A stretch of DNA of 64,000 nucleotides from NCBI GenBank assembly GCA_933228675.1, contig OW121742.1:15702489-15766488 (forward strand), in the 5' to 3' direction. The notes under the pieces are model-generated. The model had not been told where the DNA came from and did no database searches. It saw nothing but the letters and a program-made list of their open reading frames with translations. Shown here piece by piece: positions 36,811-47,578 of this stretch (positions are counted from its first letter, which is position 1; every line of letters begins with the position of its first letter). A program made the position numbers and the translations under genes. Origin of the DNA: Stomorhina lunata. Lineage: Eukaryota > Arthropoda > Insecta > Diptera > Rhiniidae.

Positions 36811-38150
36811 GGTTAGGTTAGGTTAGGCAGGATGCAGACTATAAGGTCCACCTCACTTGGGTCCATAAAGAGGTCCCTTTGTAATTCCTGCAAGGATAGA
36901 GAAAATTAAATTCTTAAAACTACCGAGTGTAAGAGGCTCAGTTGGAGCCAGCCAGATGCACCGATAAAAGAGCCTATTTTACGAATATTGATGTTCGAGA
37001 TCTCTGACAGATCGTGCAGAAATGGGAATCCTAGATGGAGGGTTCTAAGTTCAGCAAGTGCTGGGCAGTGACAGAGGAAGTGGGATATTGTTTCTTCCTC
37101 CTCTGCATTGTGACAACTTCTGCAGTAGTCATTGCTTTGAAGATTAAGTCTTCTAGCATGTATACCTATAAGACAGTGTCCTGTGAGTACTGAAATAAGG
37201 GTGCGAAGTCTATGGCGCGAAAAGCTGACCAGGATTGCAGAGCGCTTACTGTCGCAAGTTGGCCATGTAAGTCTGGAGATCGTACAGATACTTTCTGTGG
37301 ACCAGTTGGTCTGTGCGGACCTAAAAATAAACTGCTTTATGAGCAATTTGCATGCTGAGAGCGGAATACCTATGAATTGATCAGTGTTTTCATGACTAAG
37401 AAGAGCACCATCTTTTGCTAGGTTATCCGCTATGATGTTGCCTGGTACATTACTATGACTACGTACCCAGAAAAGTTCAATGTTGGAATGTCTCGCCATC
37501 TCATTTAGAGACGCCCGGCATTCACGGGTAAGAACGGATGTCGTGTAGACCGATGAAAGGGAATGTATGGCGGCAAGACTATCTGTACAGAAACGAATAT
37601 CGTTAGGATATACTCGGTGGTACGTGAGCCACTTGCTCGCCCTATAAATAGCTGAAATTTCAGCTTGAAGAATGCTACATTGTTTTGGGAGCTTGAATTT
37701 CACTTTAATTCCAAATGATGGGATAAAGAAGCCCCCACCCATACCACGTGACGATTTGAATCCATCCGAATAGATAACCAGGGTCTCTTCACTAAAAGCG
37801 TTATGTGCCTCTGAGATATCCACAGTGAAGGATTGCTCGAAAGCGGGTGAGGGAATACAGTAGTCTATATTATCAGGGAGATTAAGTTTATCCAGAATAG
37901 TGGTGTGGCCTAGAGACGAAGTAGACCATTCACCGGTGGTTTTTAACCTGATAGCTGAGTTGAGGGCTACTAATTGGGCCATTAGCTCAGCCGGAAGCCA
38001 ATTAAGCATAGTAAAGAGTGCCTTTGAAGGAGTAGTCCTTAAAGCACCCGTAATCATGAGAGCAGCAGATCTAAGGATCTTAACAAAAAGTCCTCGCTGA
38101 TTAGCCTTGTTTAGGGCAGGCCACCAGACAAGAGCGCCGTACATGAGACT
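36811..38150 (-). pseudogene. 5'-truncated LINE: RT C-terminus, RNase H and zinc knuckle
   Basis: A single open frame of 412 codons (38144 to 36906) is the C-terminal part of a non-LTR retrotransposon ORF2. Residues 1-70 match the thumb/connection region of the reverse transcriptase (YGALVWWPAL, ITGALRTTPSKAL, MLNWLPAELM). Residues about 122-250 are an RNase H domain with the full D-E-D-D set: D127 (YSDG), E162 (QAE), D188 (CTDS) and D240 (IAD), plus H230 in VRSH. A CX2CX10HX4C zinc knuckle follows (C341, C344, H355, C360). RNase H places it in the I/LOA-type clades. The endonuclease and RT palm are missing because of 5' truncation near 38150, where an in-frame stop precedes. The 3' UTR (36905-36811) ends in TTAGG-like repeats as read on the plus strand. 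The intact frame suggests a fairly recent insertion. Confidence 0.88.
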
Positions 38151-38540
38151 ACTTAATGGATTTTTAATGTTGATGGCTTAAAATAAAGTTACTTTAGTTC
38201 TCTTTTATATTCCGGTAATGCTTTTTTAAATTATTTAATTCTAACTGACTAAAATTTGGGCAAACCTGTAAATATTCCTATTTTTTCCCACACAATAAAG
38301 TTTAACACTTTGTGGCCGTATGCGGCACGTGTTCCCCTTATGCAATTAAAAAAAAACTGCACAGCAGGTTTTTATGTTACATAGAACATTTCCAGGAACA
38401 GTTACGGTTCAATTACGCACTTTCTAAATATAGGGTGCACCCTAATCTCCAGTAATCAATAATAGTATTGACAGTACTATAGCTTGTTCGAAAGGAGATA
38501 TTCAAACCTTCATTTGTTGGCAGACAATTTACAAATAGGC
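38151..38540. other. Spacer without recognised feature
   Basis: AT-rich DNA with a slightly more balanced patch near 38310-38345 (TTTGTGGCCGTATGCGGCAC). No gene or repeat is recognised. Confidence 0.45.
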
Positions 38541-39142
38541 TTAAGGTACGGTCAGACTCATTAAACATTTAAATCAAATATTTTGAGTAAAATATTGTCA
38601 AAACAATATAATAAAAAATTTGTTGTCACACTTGCACATTTATTTGACGATTTTTATTTGATAAAATACAGAAAAAATATGTTGAAAGTATAAACAAAAA
38701 AACAGGTTTTATTTATGGTCACACTGAAGATTAAATATTTTCCAAAAAAATATTTGATCAAATTTTTTCAAAACAAAATTGTGTATCTAGCAATTTGTTT
38801 CTCATATTTGAGTTGTTGTTTCTCAAATTTGATGTTGTTGTTTTTCAAATTTGATGTTGTTGTTTCTGTTTGAATAGTAAACAATACAAATGCTCAGCTG
38901 TTATTTGCCCCTGTATGATGTTACAAAAATTTTGTAACATTAAATAATTATTTGATCAAAATTTAATCAAATATTTGCTCTTGCGTCGTCACATTAGGAA
39001 AATTTTTATTTGCTGGCAAATGATTTTGTTTTGTTCAAATCAACATGTTTCTTGTTTGAACCTCAAAAATATTTTGTGGTCAGACTACGAGGATTAAATA
39101 TTTGATAATTTCGATTAAATGTTTAATCAATGTGACCGTAGC
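38541..39142. mobile_element. Inverted-repeat element of about 600 bp, unknown superfamily
   Basis: The left end AAGGTACGGTCAGACTCATT (continuing AAACATTTAA) pairs with the right end (39095-39142), whose reverse complement begins CAAAGCTACGGTCACATTGA and continues TTAAACATTTAA. The arms are about 45 bp with small gaps. Inside, the motif GTCASAYT recurs in direct orientation at about 38549, 38624, 38719, 38988 and 39079, and ATTTGATCAAAT-like words abound. No open frame is present. It looks like a non-autonomous DNA element with subterminal motifs. I could not define the target duplication. Confidence 0.6.
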
Positions 39143-40365
39143 TTTGTATATCAAAAGTTATACACGTTTGAAAATTAGTACAAATTCTGACAATTATTGT
39201 CAAAATTTTCATTTCATATTATAGGAAGGCAAAAATGCATCCCAGAAAATGCAGTTTAGTCGGTCAAGCTCTACATTTTGAAACTCCTTACTTCTAAGGT
39301 CAAATATATTTTTTTAAAACTTCAAAATTAAAGTACATTTATGTATGTCATTACCAACATATGCCTTAATATGGAAGCTCGGGTCAATTGTAGTGTGCGC
39401 CTTAGCTTTCTCTCATTTCAAATAAGAGTTAAAGCGTTATTTTCTACTTTTTATGGGACTTTTCAAAACGACCATACTGCAGATCAATTTATAGAAGTGC
39501 AAAATCTTTATATTATAGAGTCTGTGGTCTTTGGGGGTACTTAATTCACAAATATAACAATCCCAACCGAGCTTTTTAGAACACCTTATAAAACCAATTT
39601 TTTACACTAAATATATTTAAAATTTTATTATTCATCATACATTTGAAATGTTGTTGCTACAAGTATCACAACCTGCTATTGGTAGTAACTAGATGAAGGG
39701 TTTTTCTTTTCGCTGTTATCTCCAAATATCTAAAGCTTAGAAAATTGTCTATATGTTAACCGTCATTCGTCATTGGTACCTCAAATGTGAATCCACAAAA
39801 AACCAAAACCATTTTCAAAAACAAAAACAGAAATTTTAACCAAACCAAAAAAAAAATCTCATAAATTAACCCACAAAAGCCACAATCATATTGTTCAACA
39901 GACAGAACTTCATTCGTTCATTCATTCAGTTAAAACTTAATATGAAAAGACATAGATAGACAGACGGATGGACGGACGGATGGATGGAAAGACGGAGTTA
40001 GTCAAGGCAGTCTGTTAAGAATGACTGAGTAGTCGAGCAATTTTATAATAAAAGTTTTGTTCTTCTTTTGTATTTTTTATTATTATTCATCGCAGTAATA
40101 AAAAATTAGACAATTTATCATTTGGTTAGGATTTCATTTTTATTAAAAAAGATATAGAAATATTTATGTAAATGTTGGAACATGAAGACATACTTAGTTA
40201 TTTATAAGATATTTAGGAATCAAATCAAGCGTAGACGTTTTATGTGAAAGGCTTGTGGCAGGGCAAGAAAGTTGCCAGATTGCCTAAAAATAGACAACCA
40301 TATGACAAAAATTTAGACCTAAAGTAAGATAAAATGAGACATAGACTAAGACTTAGTTTATGTCT
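39143..40365. other. Spacer containing R2 repeat and a short GGAY tract
   Basis: Carries the R2 copy at 39446-39525 and a short tract of GACGGATGGACGGACGGATG type (about 39960-39985) that may be a relic of a GTCY-bearing element. The 67-codon open frame at 39341-39544 overlaps the R2 repeat and is not a gene. No other feature is recognised. Confidence 0.5.
39446..39525 (+). repeat. Short dispersed repeat R2, copy 2
   Basis: Shares the segment around TATGGGACTTTTCAAAACG and the following GACCATACKGCARATCAA with 1717-1790, in the same orientation. Confidence 0.6.
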
Positions 40366-42830
40366 TTTTATAGAAAAAAATTTCTTTAGAAAATTTTTCA
40401 TATAGAAAAATTTGATTTAGAAAATTTTTGTATAGAAAAATTTCATTTAGAAAATTTTAGATATAGAACAATTTGCTTAAAAAAATTTTGTTATAGAAAA
40501 AATTTCATTTTATATAGAAAATTTTTGATAAAATTTTTTAATATACAAAATTTTTAATTAATTTTTTTATATATACAATTTTTGATGAACTTTTTTATAT
40601 AAAAAATTTTAATGAAATTTTATATACAGAACATTTTTGACAAAATTTTATACATAACAAATTTTTGATGAACTTTTTTATACAAAAAATTTTTGATTAC
40701 ATTTTTTATATAACAAATTTTTAATGAAATTTTTTATATCCAACATTTTTTTATTAAATTTTTATATAACAAATTTGTGATGAAATTTTTTTATTGAAAA
40801 TTTTTCTTGAAATTTTTTTTTATAGGAAATTTTTGCTGAAATTTTTAATCAAGAAAATCATTAATGAATTTTTTGAGATAGAAAATTTTTAAGGAAATTT
40901 TTTATATAGAAAATGCTTAATGATTTTTTTATTTTCTGTTATGATAAAAATTTCTGTAGAAAATTTTTCTTATGGAAAAAATTTCTTTATAAAATTTTTC
41001 TTAGAAAATGTTTGATTAAATTTTTTATATAGAAAATATTTAATAATAATTTTTAATAGAAAAAATTTCTTTAGAAAATTTTTCTTACAGAAAGAATTTC
41101 TTTAGAACATTTTTCTTATAGAAAAAATTTCTTAAGAAAATTCTTCTCATAGAAAAAATTTCTTTAGAATATTTTTCTTATAGAAATAATTTCAAATTTT
41201 TTAAATAGAAAATGTTTGATCAAATTTTTTATATAGAAAATATTTAATAATAATTTTTAATAGAACAACTTTCTATAAAATATTTTTCTTATAGAAATAA
41301 TTTTAAATTATTTATATAGAAAACAATTAATAATAATTTTTTATAGAAAAAATTCCTTTAGAAAATTTTTCTTATCGAAAAAATTCCCTTAGAAAATTTT
41401 TCTTATCGAAAAAATTCCCTTAGAAAATTTTTCTTATAGAAAAATTTGCTTTAGTAAATTTTTCTTATAGAAAAATTTGGCTTAGTAAATTTTTCTTATA
41501 GAAAAATTTGGTTTAGTAAATTTTTCTTATAGAAAAATTTGCTTCAGTAAATTTCTCTTATAGAAAAATTTGCTTTAGTAAATTTTTCTTATAGAAAAAT
41601 TTGCTTTAGTAAATTTTTCTTATAGAAAAATTTGCTTTAGTAAATTTTTCTTATAGAAAAATTTGCTTTAGTAAATTTTTCTTATAGAAAAATTTGCTCT
41701 AGTAAATTTTTCTTATAGAAAAATTGGTTTTAGTAAATTTTTCTATAAGAAAAATTTGTTTTAGTAAATTTTTCTTATAGAAAAATTTGTTTTAGTAAAT
41801 TTTTCTTATAGAAAAATTTGTTTTAGTAAATTTTTCATGTAGAAAAATTTGCTTTAGTAAATTTTTCTTATAGAAAAATTTGCTTTAGTAAATTTTTCTT
41901 ATAGAAAAATTTGCTTTAGTAAATTTTTCTTATAAAAAATTTGCTTTAGTAAATTTTTCTTATAAAAAATTTGCTTTAGTAAATTTTTCTTATAGAAAAA
42001 TTTGCTTTAGTAAATTTTTCTTATAGAAAAATTTGCTTTAGTAAATTTTTCTTATAGAAAAATTTGCTTTAGTAAATTTTTCTTATAGAAAAATTTGCTT
42101 TAGTAAATTTTTCTTATAGAAAAATTTGCTTTAGTAAATTTTTCTTATAGAAAAATTTGCTTTAGTAAATTTTTCTTATAGAAAGATTTGCTTTAGTAAA
42201 TTTTTCATATAGAAAAATTTGTTTTAGTAAATTTTTCTTATAGAAAAATTTGCTTTAGTAAATTTTTCTTATAGAAAAATTTGCTTTAGTAAATTTTTCT
42301 TATAGAAAAATTTGCTTTAGTAAATTTTTCTTATAGAAAAATTTGCTTTAGTAAATTTTTCTTATAGAAAAATTTGCTTTAGTTAATTTTTTCTTATAGA
42401 AAAATTTGCTTTAGTAAATTTTTCTTATAGAAAAATTTGCTTTAGTAAATTTTTCTTATAGAAAAATTTGCTTTAGTAAATTTTTCTTATAGAAAAATTT
42501 GCTTTAGTTAAATTTTCTTATAGAAAAATTTGCTTTAGTTAATTTTTCTTATAGAAAAATTTGCTTTAGTTAATTTTTCTTATAGAAAAATTTGCTTTAG
42601 TTAATTTTTCTTATAGAAAAATTTGCTTTAGTTAATTTTTCTTTTAGAAAAATTTGCTTTAGTTAATTTTTCTTATAGAAAAATTTGCTTTAGTAAATTT
42701 TTCTTATAGAAAAATTTACTTTAGTAAATTTTTCTTATAGAAAAATTTGCTTTAGTAAATTTTTCTCAAAGAAAAAATTTTTAATAGAAAAATATTATTT
42801 GAATATTTTTCTAATAGAAAATATTTTAAA
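40366..42830 (+). repeat. Minisatellite array 9, 31-bp unit with altered core CTTATAG
   Basis: The first 1.0 kb is degenerate (TTTAATGAAATTTTTTATAT-like and TTTCTTTAGAAAATTTTTC-like units). From about 41430 to 42770 there are over 40 near-identical 31-bp units (TTTGCTTTAGTAAATTTTTC followed by TTATAGAAAAA). The core has an extra T (CTTATAG), which breaks the dyad, and one unit near 41740 reads CTATAAG instead. A sub-block at about 42520-42660 has TTTAGTTAATTTTTC. It is the only array without a GAA-type spacer. Confidence 0.92.
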
Positions 42831-44248
42831 GTCTGGCAACCTTTTCTCATTTGCATTGTTCTTAACTTTGGCATAGAATTTTGTTGAAAAAGTCACTGAA
42901 CCCCTTTTGGTTTCGAATTGGTTTAATAAAAAAACATTAAAAACAACAAGAACCACAACAATTCAACATTGTCAAGATATTATTTTATGATCATCCTTCA
43001 CATTTACAACAACGTTGCAACATGTTCTAACGAACGTTTCACTTTGTTGCCATAAATATTCAAATTTTCAACAATATTCAAAATTCCATAAATTTTGTTT
43101 AAACAATTATGTTCAATATAAATAGATTCTACCATCCTCTAGCGGGAAGACAAGAGTAAGTAATCGAGCTCTTTTCCAGATGCACAGGTGTTGTTTTAAA
43201 TGTTAATAATAACTCAATTCTTTCTAGGAGTAAGTAGACTAGACTTAATGGTACCTCTAGTTTTGGTTTCCTACTTAATACTCCCTATCAATTGCTATAG
43301 ACATGTTAATGTGTGTGTGTCATTAAAAGCTTCTCCTAAATCGCTGGGGCATTGTTGCACGTTTCACAAATGGATTTTTCAGTTATTCCTGGTGGTGTCA
43401 GTTGAAATAATGGCGGTTGTTTGTCTGTTTTGTTGTGGATTTTATTTTTGTTCGGTTTGAATTCGAACGATTTACAAGTGCCATCATAAATTTTCATTTA
43501 ATAATTGAAATTCACATATTGTACGATATTTTATTATTATTATGATTTGAATTGTTGAGTAGTTGTTTTATTTTGTTGTTATTATTCGCTTTTTGTTGTT
43601 ATTATTGTTGTTTTATTGAACTTATAAATTGTTATTTATGATATTGAAATTTAATTGTATTAACTATAATACACTCGTTTTGTACTTTTGTGAGTATATG
43701 AATAGAAAAAGTGGCCATTTGTTGTAAATCGTATTATTCGTAGGTGTTATTGTTTTATTGGATTTTATGTAAAATTCAACACCATTATATTTTGTTAATG
43801 GTTTGGAAAGTTTCGATATATTGTTTTCACTAACTAAATAACTTCACTTTCAAATTAAATTAAAATAAATTTATTAATCTTTTTTTTTTTAGAATTGGAA
43901 AACGCACAATTTGATGCAAGTAATAGCCTGAGCTAGTAGTATTAGTCTTAGTACCTGTCGTTAGTTTGGGTACCGGAAGTGTAGTGAAATCCCGTGCTTC
44001 TGTAGTTACAACATTCGTTATAACTTTATAGTACCAACTTCAGTAAATAGGGCAATTTATGAGTAATTTATAAATCTAAGTGATGGATAATAGAAAAATC
44101 TACACAAAATTTTATTTAATTCTACCACACTCAAAAAGTCACTTCAGACTATAAATTAAAAAAACTCACAAAACTCAAATTTTCTCTAAAATGTATCAAA
44201 TAGCAAATAAACAGTGTAATTTTTCAGCAATTAGCGCTGTTATTGTTG
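42831..44248. other. Single-copy-looking spacer
   Basis: No gene is recognised. It contains TTTTGTTGTTATTATT-like runs near 43575-43610. The 86-codon open frame at 43200-43460 is hydrophobic but without a recognisable domain. GTAAGT-containing words at 43155 and 43230 could be chance. Confidence 0.5.
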
Positions 44249-44368
44249 TACCCTTCACCACCATAGAAGGAAAGGGTATTACAAGTTTGTGCTGATGTAT
44301 GTAATTCATAGAAATATTTACCTTAGACCCACCTTTTAGTATACCAATAGTCTTAGAATCACTTTCTA

Positions 44369-45666
44369 AAGAGTGCTCTAAATAAAATTTGTAGTTGGAT
44401 TTTCTTAAATAAAAATCAAACCTTTTAATATAAAAACTCTACCAAATACGCAAATATAATGACATATTATACAAAATCATTTAGCATTAAAATGTTTACT
44501 TAGTACTCGGGTTTTGCAAAATTATCGACTTTTTTCGGAAACCCTCCCATTAAAGATTTTACAGATGCTTCTGATACCTTTTTGGAGCATGTGTTCTACC
44601 TGCGCTTAAAATCGGATATGTTCTTGGAAATCTTTCCTGTGTTCTTCAATTCATTTTTTACTAGAGCCCAATACCTTTCCACAGGCCGAAGTTCTGGACA
44701 GTTAGGTGGATTTGCCTCTCGTGGTACAAAAATGACATTATTCTTTGAGTACCACTCAAGTGCCTTTTTTCCATAATGGCATAATGCCAAATCGGTTCCA
44801 AAAAAATGTAGTCACTCTGTGCTCTCTTAAAAAGGGTAACAACCGTTTTTGTAGGCACTCCTTTATATAAATTTCTGTGTTTATTGTGCCAGATGCCACA
44901 AATACTTTACTTCTTTTGCCACAACTGCAAATAGCTTGCCACACGAGAAACTTCTTAGGGAATTTTGTTTGTTTTTTTGTGCGAAACTCTTGCCGAACAT
45001 TGCCCCGTTTATCAGCAACGTAAAAATCTTGACCAGGAAGTTGAGAAAAGTCTGCCAGTACGTATGTTTCATCATCCATCACACAACAGGTGTATTTTTT
45101 TATAAAATCAGACTTCAATTTTTTCGCTCGTTTTTTTGCTTCTAAATTCTTTATAGCATTGCGATCTGGAACCTTTTGCACTTTGTATGTCTTGAGTCCA
45201 GCATAAGCTTTGTCTCTATGTGCAAAATTCGTAGAACATTTCACCGTACGAGCTGCTTTTCTTAAAGAAGTGTTAGGCGCTCTTCGAAAGAGTCGCTCGA
45301 CTTCTTTTGCTTTACCAATATCTGTAGGACCTTTTATCCTCCCTGATCCAGGTTTTCTTTCAATGCTCAGGTTTTCCTTATACCGTCTGATGGCATTAGA
45401 AACCGTTCGAGGGTCAACTTTCAAATTTTTAGCTATTTTTTTAAAAGTCCATGACGGATTTTTTTGAAAAGTTTTAATTATATTTTCACGAACTTTTTTT
45501 TCGCAGTCCATTTTGATTGAAATAACTATTGAAAATTAATAATTTCTAAAATAATAGTATCTGACATATCTATAGAAACTAACTTGAACAAAAAATAAAT
45601 TATTTCTTGCACTATGGATAAATTTTGTCTAAAATAGTAAATGCATATTTTTTTTAGAACACTCTT
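44369..45666 (-). mobile_element. DD37E Tc1/mariner-superfamily transposon, near complete
   Basis: It is 1298 bp, flanked by TA on both sides (44367-44368, 45667-45668), with terminal inverted repeats of about 24 bp: AAGAGTGCTCTAAATAAAAT at the left and the reverse complement of AAGAGTGTTCTAAAAAAAAT at the right. It carries a transposase on the minus strand with a D,D37E triad, the spacing described for the ITmD37E group of mosquitoes. It has inserted into an H3 element, so it is younger than that copy. Both ends, TSD and nearly all of the coding region are preserved. Confidence 0.88.
44500..45511 (-). pseudogene. DD37E transposase, one frameshift and one stop
   Basis: The coding region runs from a good ATG at 45511 (MDCEKKVREN) to a stop at 44500-44502, about 337 codons, the usual length for the family. 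The N-terminal part has helix-turn-helix regions (about residues 8-45 and 65-100) with a KPGSGR linker at 53-58. Catalytic residues are the first Asp of CVMDDETY (D146), a second Asp encoded at 44791-44793 (G-T-D-L-A-L) and the Glu of RPVERYW encoded at 44677-44679, with 37 residues between the last two. A single-base insertion in a T run near 44803 shifts the frame, and an in-frame TAG lies just after DFKRR (near 44595). It is therefore inactive but young. Confidence 0.88.
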
Positions 45667-46100
45667 TAAGTCGACTTAGCGATGTCAGTCCGTCCGTCTG
45701 GCTGTCTGGCTGGACCCTCATGTAAACCATGTAATCAAAGTACAGGTCGCAATTCTAAAGATAATTTCATGAAATTTGGCACAGATAATTTCTTTGATAG
45801 TGGGACCATGGCTGTTGAAATTCGTCAAAATCGGTCCATTATTTATGGTACCTCCTATAGGCTCCAATTCCCGGAATTGATATTTTGGCCACAAATATCA
45901 ATATTTTTTTATGAAATTTAAAACAGGTACTGCTTATGTTATCCACAATCATTGTATAAAATTTTGTTGAAATTTGTAGACGTTAGCACCAAAATGTAAC
46001 AATTCCATCATAAATGATTTCGAGTAAATCTAAAAACATTTTTTTACTATAAATTGTTAGAAAAGGTTATATGGGAATAATTAGGGATTGAAGTCATAAG

Positions 46101-46604
46101 ACGATGGCGATTAACAGCCAGAATGATCTGAAGTAGTAAAATATTACGTTTTGAAGCTATTGAAATGAAAAATGTTTTAGTTTTAAGTACAAAAACCTTA
46201 CAATATATAAAAAAGTTCTGTGATATTAGAGTTAAGTTTAACTTGACTTCGGTTTTTGTTTTTTAGTGTTGTCACTATTTATTTTATTTTAATTATTTAT
46301 TTATTTATAAAAAAAAAAATTTGTTCGTGATGTCCAGTTTTTTAGCTATAAGTAAATAATAAAATGGAGAAAATTATGCAACATACAAAAATACAATAAA
46401 ATAAACAGACTCAAGTTCCCCTGAAGAAATTTCCAAAAAAGAAACGAAACGTTGGGTGGTGTAAATCAACAATTTGAAGTTTTTATTTACATCAAAAATT
46501 ACAATCTGACCATATCAGCCTAAAGGTAACCCCTTATAATATCAATAATTTAAACACGAAATATTGGTCATACTAAAAGTAAAAACAACTAAATATAAAT
46601 ATAA
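46101..46604 (+). other. Spacer with possible Penelope-like 3' relic
   Basis: On the plus strand at about 46412-46466 a frame reads SSPEEISKKETKRWVV then stop. The DNA pattern CCTGAAGAAATTTCC...GAAACGAAACG resembles the CCTGARGAAG...GAAACGTTGG tails seen after GIY-YIG domains of Penelope-like elements, which often overlap a hammerhead ribozyme motif. The conserved CTGATGA box reads CTGAAGA here. The remainder of the interval is AT-rich without features. Assignment is tentative. Confidence 0.25.
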
Positions 46605-47578
46605 AAATTTAATTTCGTCAAAAATTTTTTTTTTTTAAGTTTTTTGAACTGTATATCAAATTTTAAGAAATCACTCGACGCAACACACTATTGAATTTCA
46701 TCAAAATCGCTAGATAAATAACTGAGATATCGCCAAAGCAAAAGTTATCGATGTACGCAAATTGACAAATTTTAAACAATTAAAAAAAACAGTATTTAAA
46801 AAAAAAATTGAATTACATAGATATCAGATTTTAGAAAATACTAAAAGACAACATGGCATTAAATTTTAAAAATCGGTCTACAAACATCAGAGATATTGCC
46901 AAAAATTTAAAATTCGATGAGAATTTAAACAATTTTTATTTAAAACTGTAACAACTTTTTCAAAAAAAGTTTTGAATTTCGTCCAAAAATGTGTTAAAAA
47001 AAAAGTTTTTTGAACTGTATATCAAATTTTAGGAAATCATTCAACGCTGCACACAATTGGATTTCATCAAAATCAATAACCGAGATATCGCCAAAACAAA
47101 AGCTATCGATGTACGCAAATTGAGTAATTTAAAAAAATTTAAAAAAAACTGTATTTTTTTTTGAATTATATATCAGAATTTAGAAAATACTCCAATGCAA
47201 ATTTTATCAAAATCGGTCTATAAGCACCAGAGATATCGCCAAAATTCAAAATTCGGTGAGAATTAAAAAAAAATTATAAACTGTATTTAAAAAAAAAAAA
47301 TTTAAAATTCATTTAGTATTTTAGCGATATCTCGGGTGTTTATGGACCGATTTTAATAATAATAGCGTGCTGCGTAGGGGTCTAATGGTGTATAATTCAT
47401 CTGGGTACACCCACCAGGTGCTCCACAAACTTTCAACAGGCAGACAGACGGACATGGCGATCCCCTGGTGATTCTGAGTCGATCGGTATAATTTTTATGG
47501 GGTCTAAGACGAATAATGAAAAAATTACAAACTGAATGACAAACTTATAATACCCTTTCACCTATTGGTGAAGTGTAT
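46605..47578 (+). mobile_element. H2 element, truncated copy with internal duplication
   Basis: It ends with the same stem as the 34058 copy (TACCCTTTCACC-TATT-GGTGAAG, about 47551-47573), preceded by CAGACAGACGGACATGGCGA and GATTCTGAGTCGATCGGTAT. Before it, a module of about 360 bp is tandemly duplicated (TTTTTTGAACTGTATATCAA near 46638 and again near 47004). In these modules GAGATATCGC points one way until about 47240, then GCGATATCTCGGGTGTTTAT appears inverted at about 47325. The hairpin-containing start is missing. Confidence 0.7.

Larger units (their letters stand above)
44249..46100 (-). mobile_element. H3 (GTCY-bearing DINE-like) element, split by a transposon
   Basis: It begins TACCCTTCACCACCATAGAA with GGAAAGGGTATTACAAGTTT, then CCTTAGACCCACC and TTAGAATCACTTTC. 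After removal of the 44369-45666 insertion it continues without loss into AGTCGACTTAGCGATGTCAG and a short GTCCGTCCGTCTGGCTGTC tract. Modules CATGAAATTTGGCACAGATA and GTCAAAATCGGTCC follow. The hairpin-first order is opposite to H1/H2 in the plus orientation, so I place it on the minus strand. I recall this head as very common in fly genomes, but that is from memory. The right boundary is approximate. Confidence 0.65.

Noticed and set aside
36811..36826. TTAGG units as evidence of a telomere
   Set aside because: Only three units, positioned exactly at the 3' end of a LINE in two copies. Flies do not use TTAGG telomeres.
37183..38100. Plus-strand open frames overlapping the LINE
   Set aside because: Antisense shadows of the RNase H-containing frame on the minus strand.
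44582..45467. Plus-strand open frames across the DD37E transposon
   Set aside because: Antisense shadows of the transposase frame.
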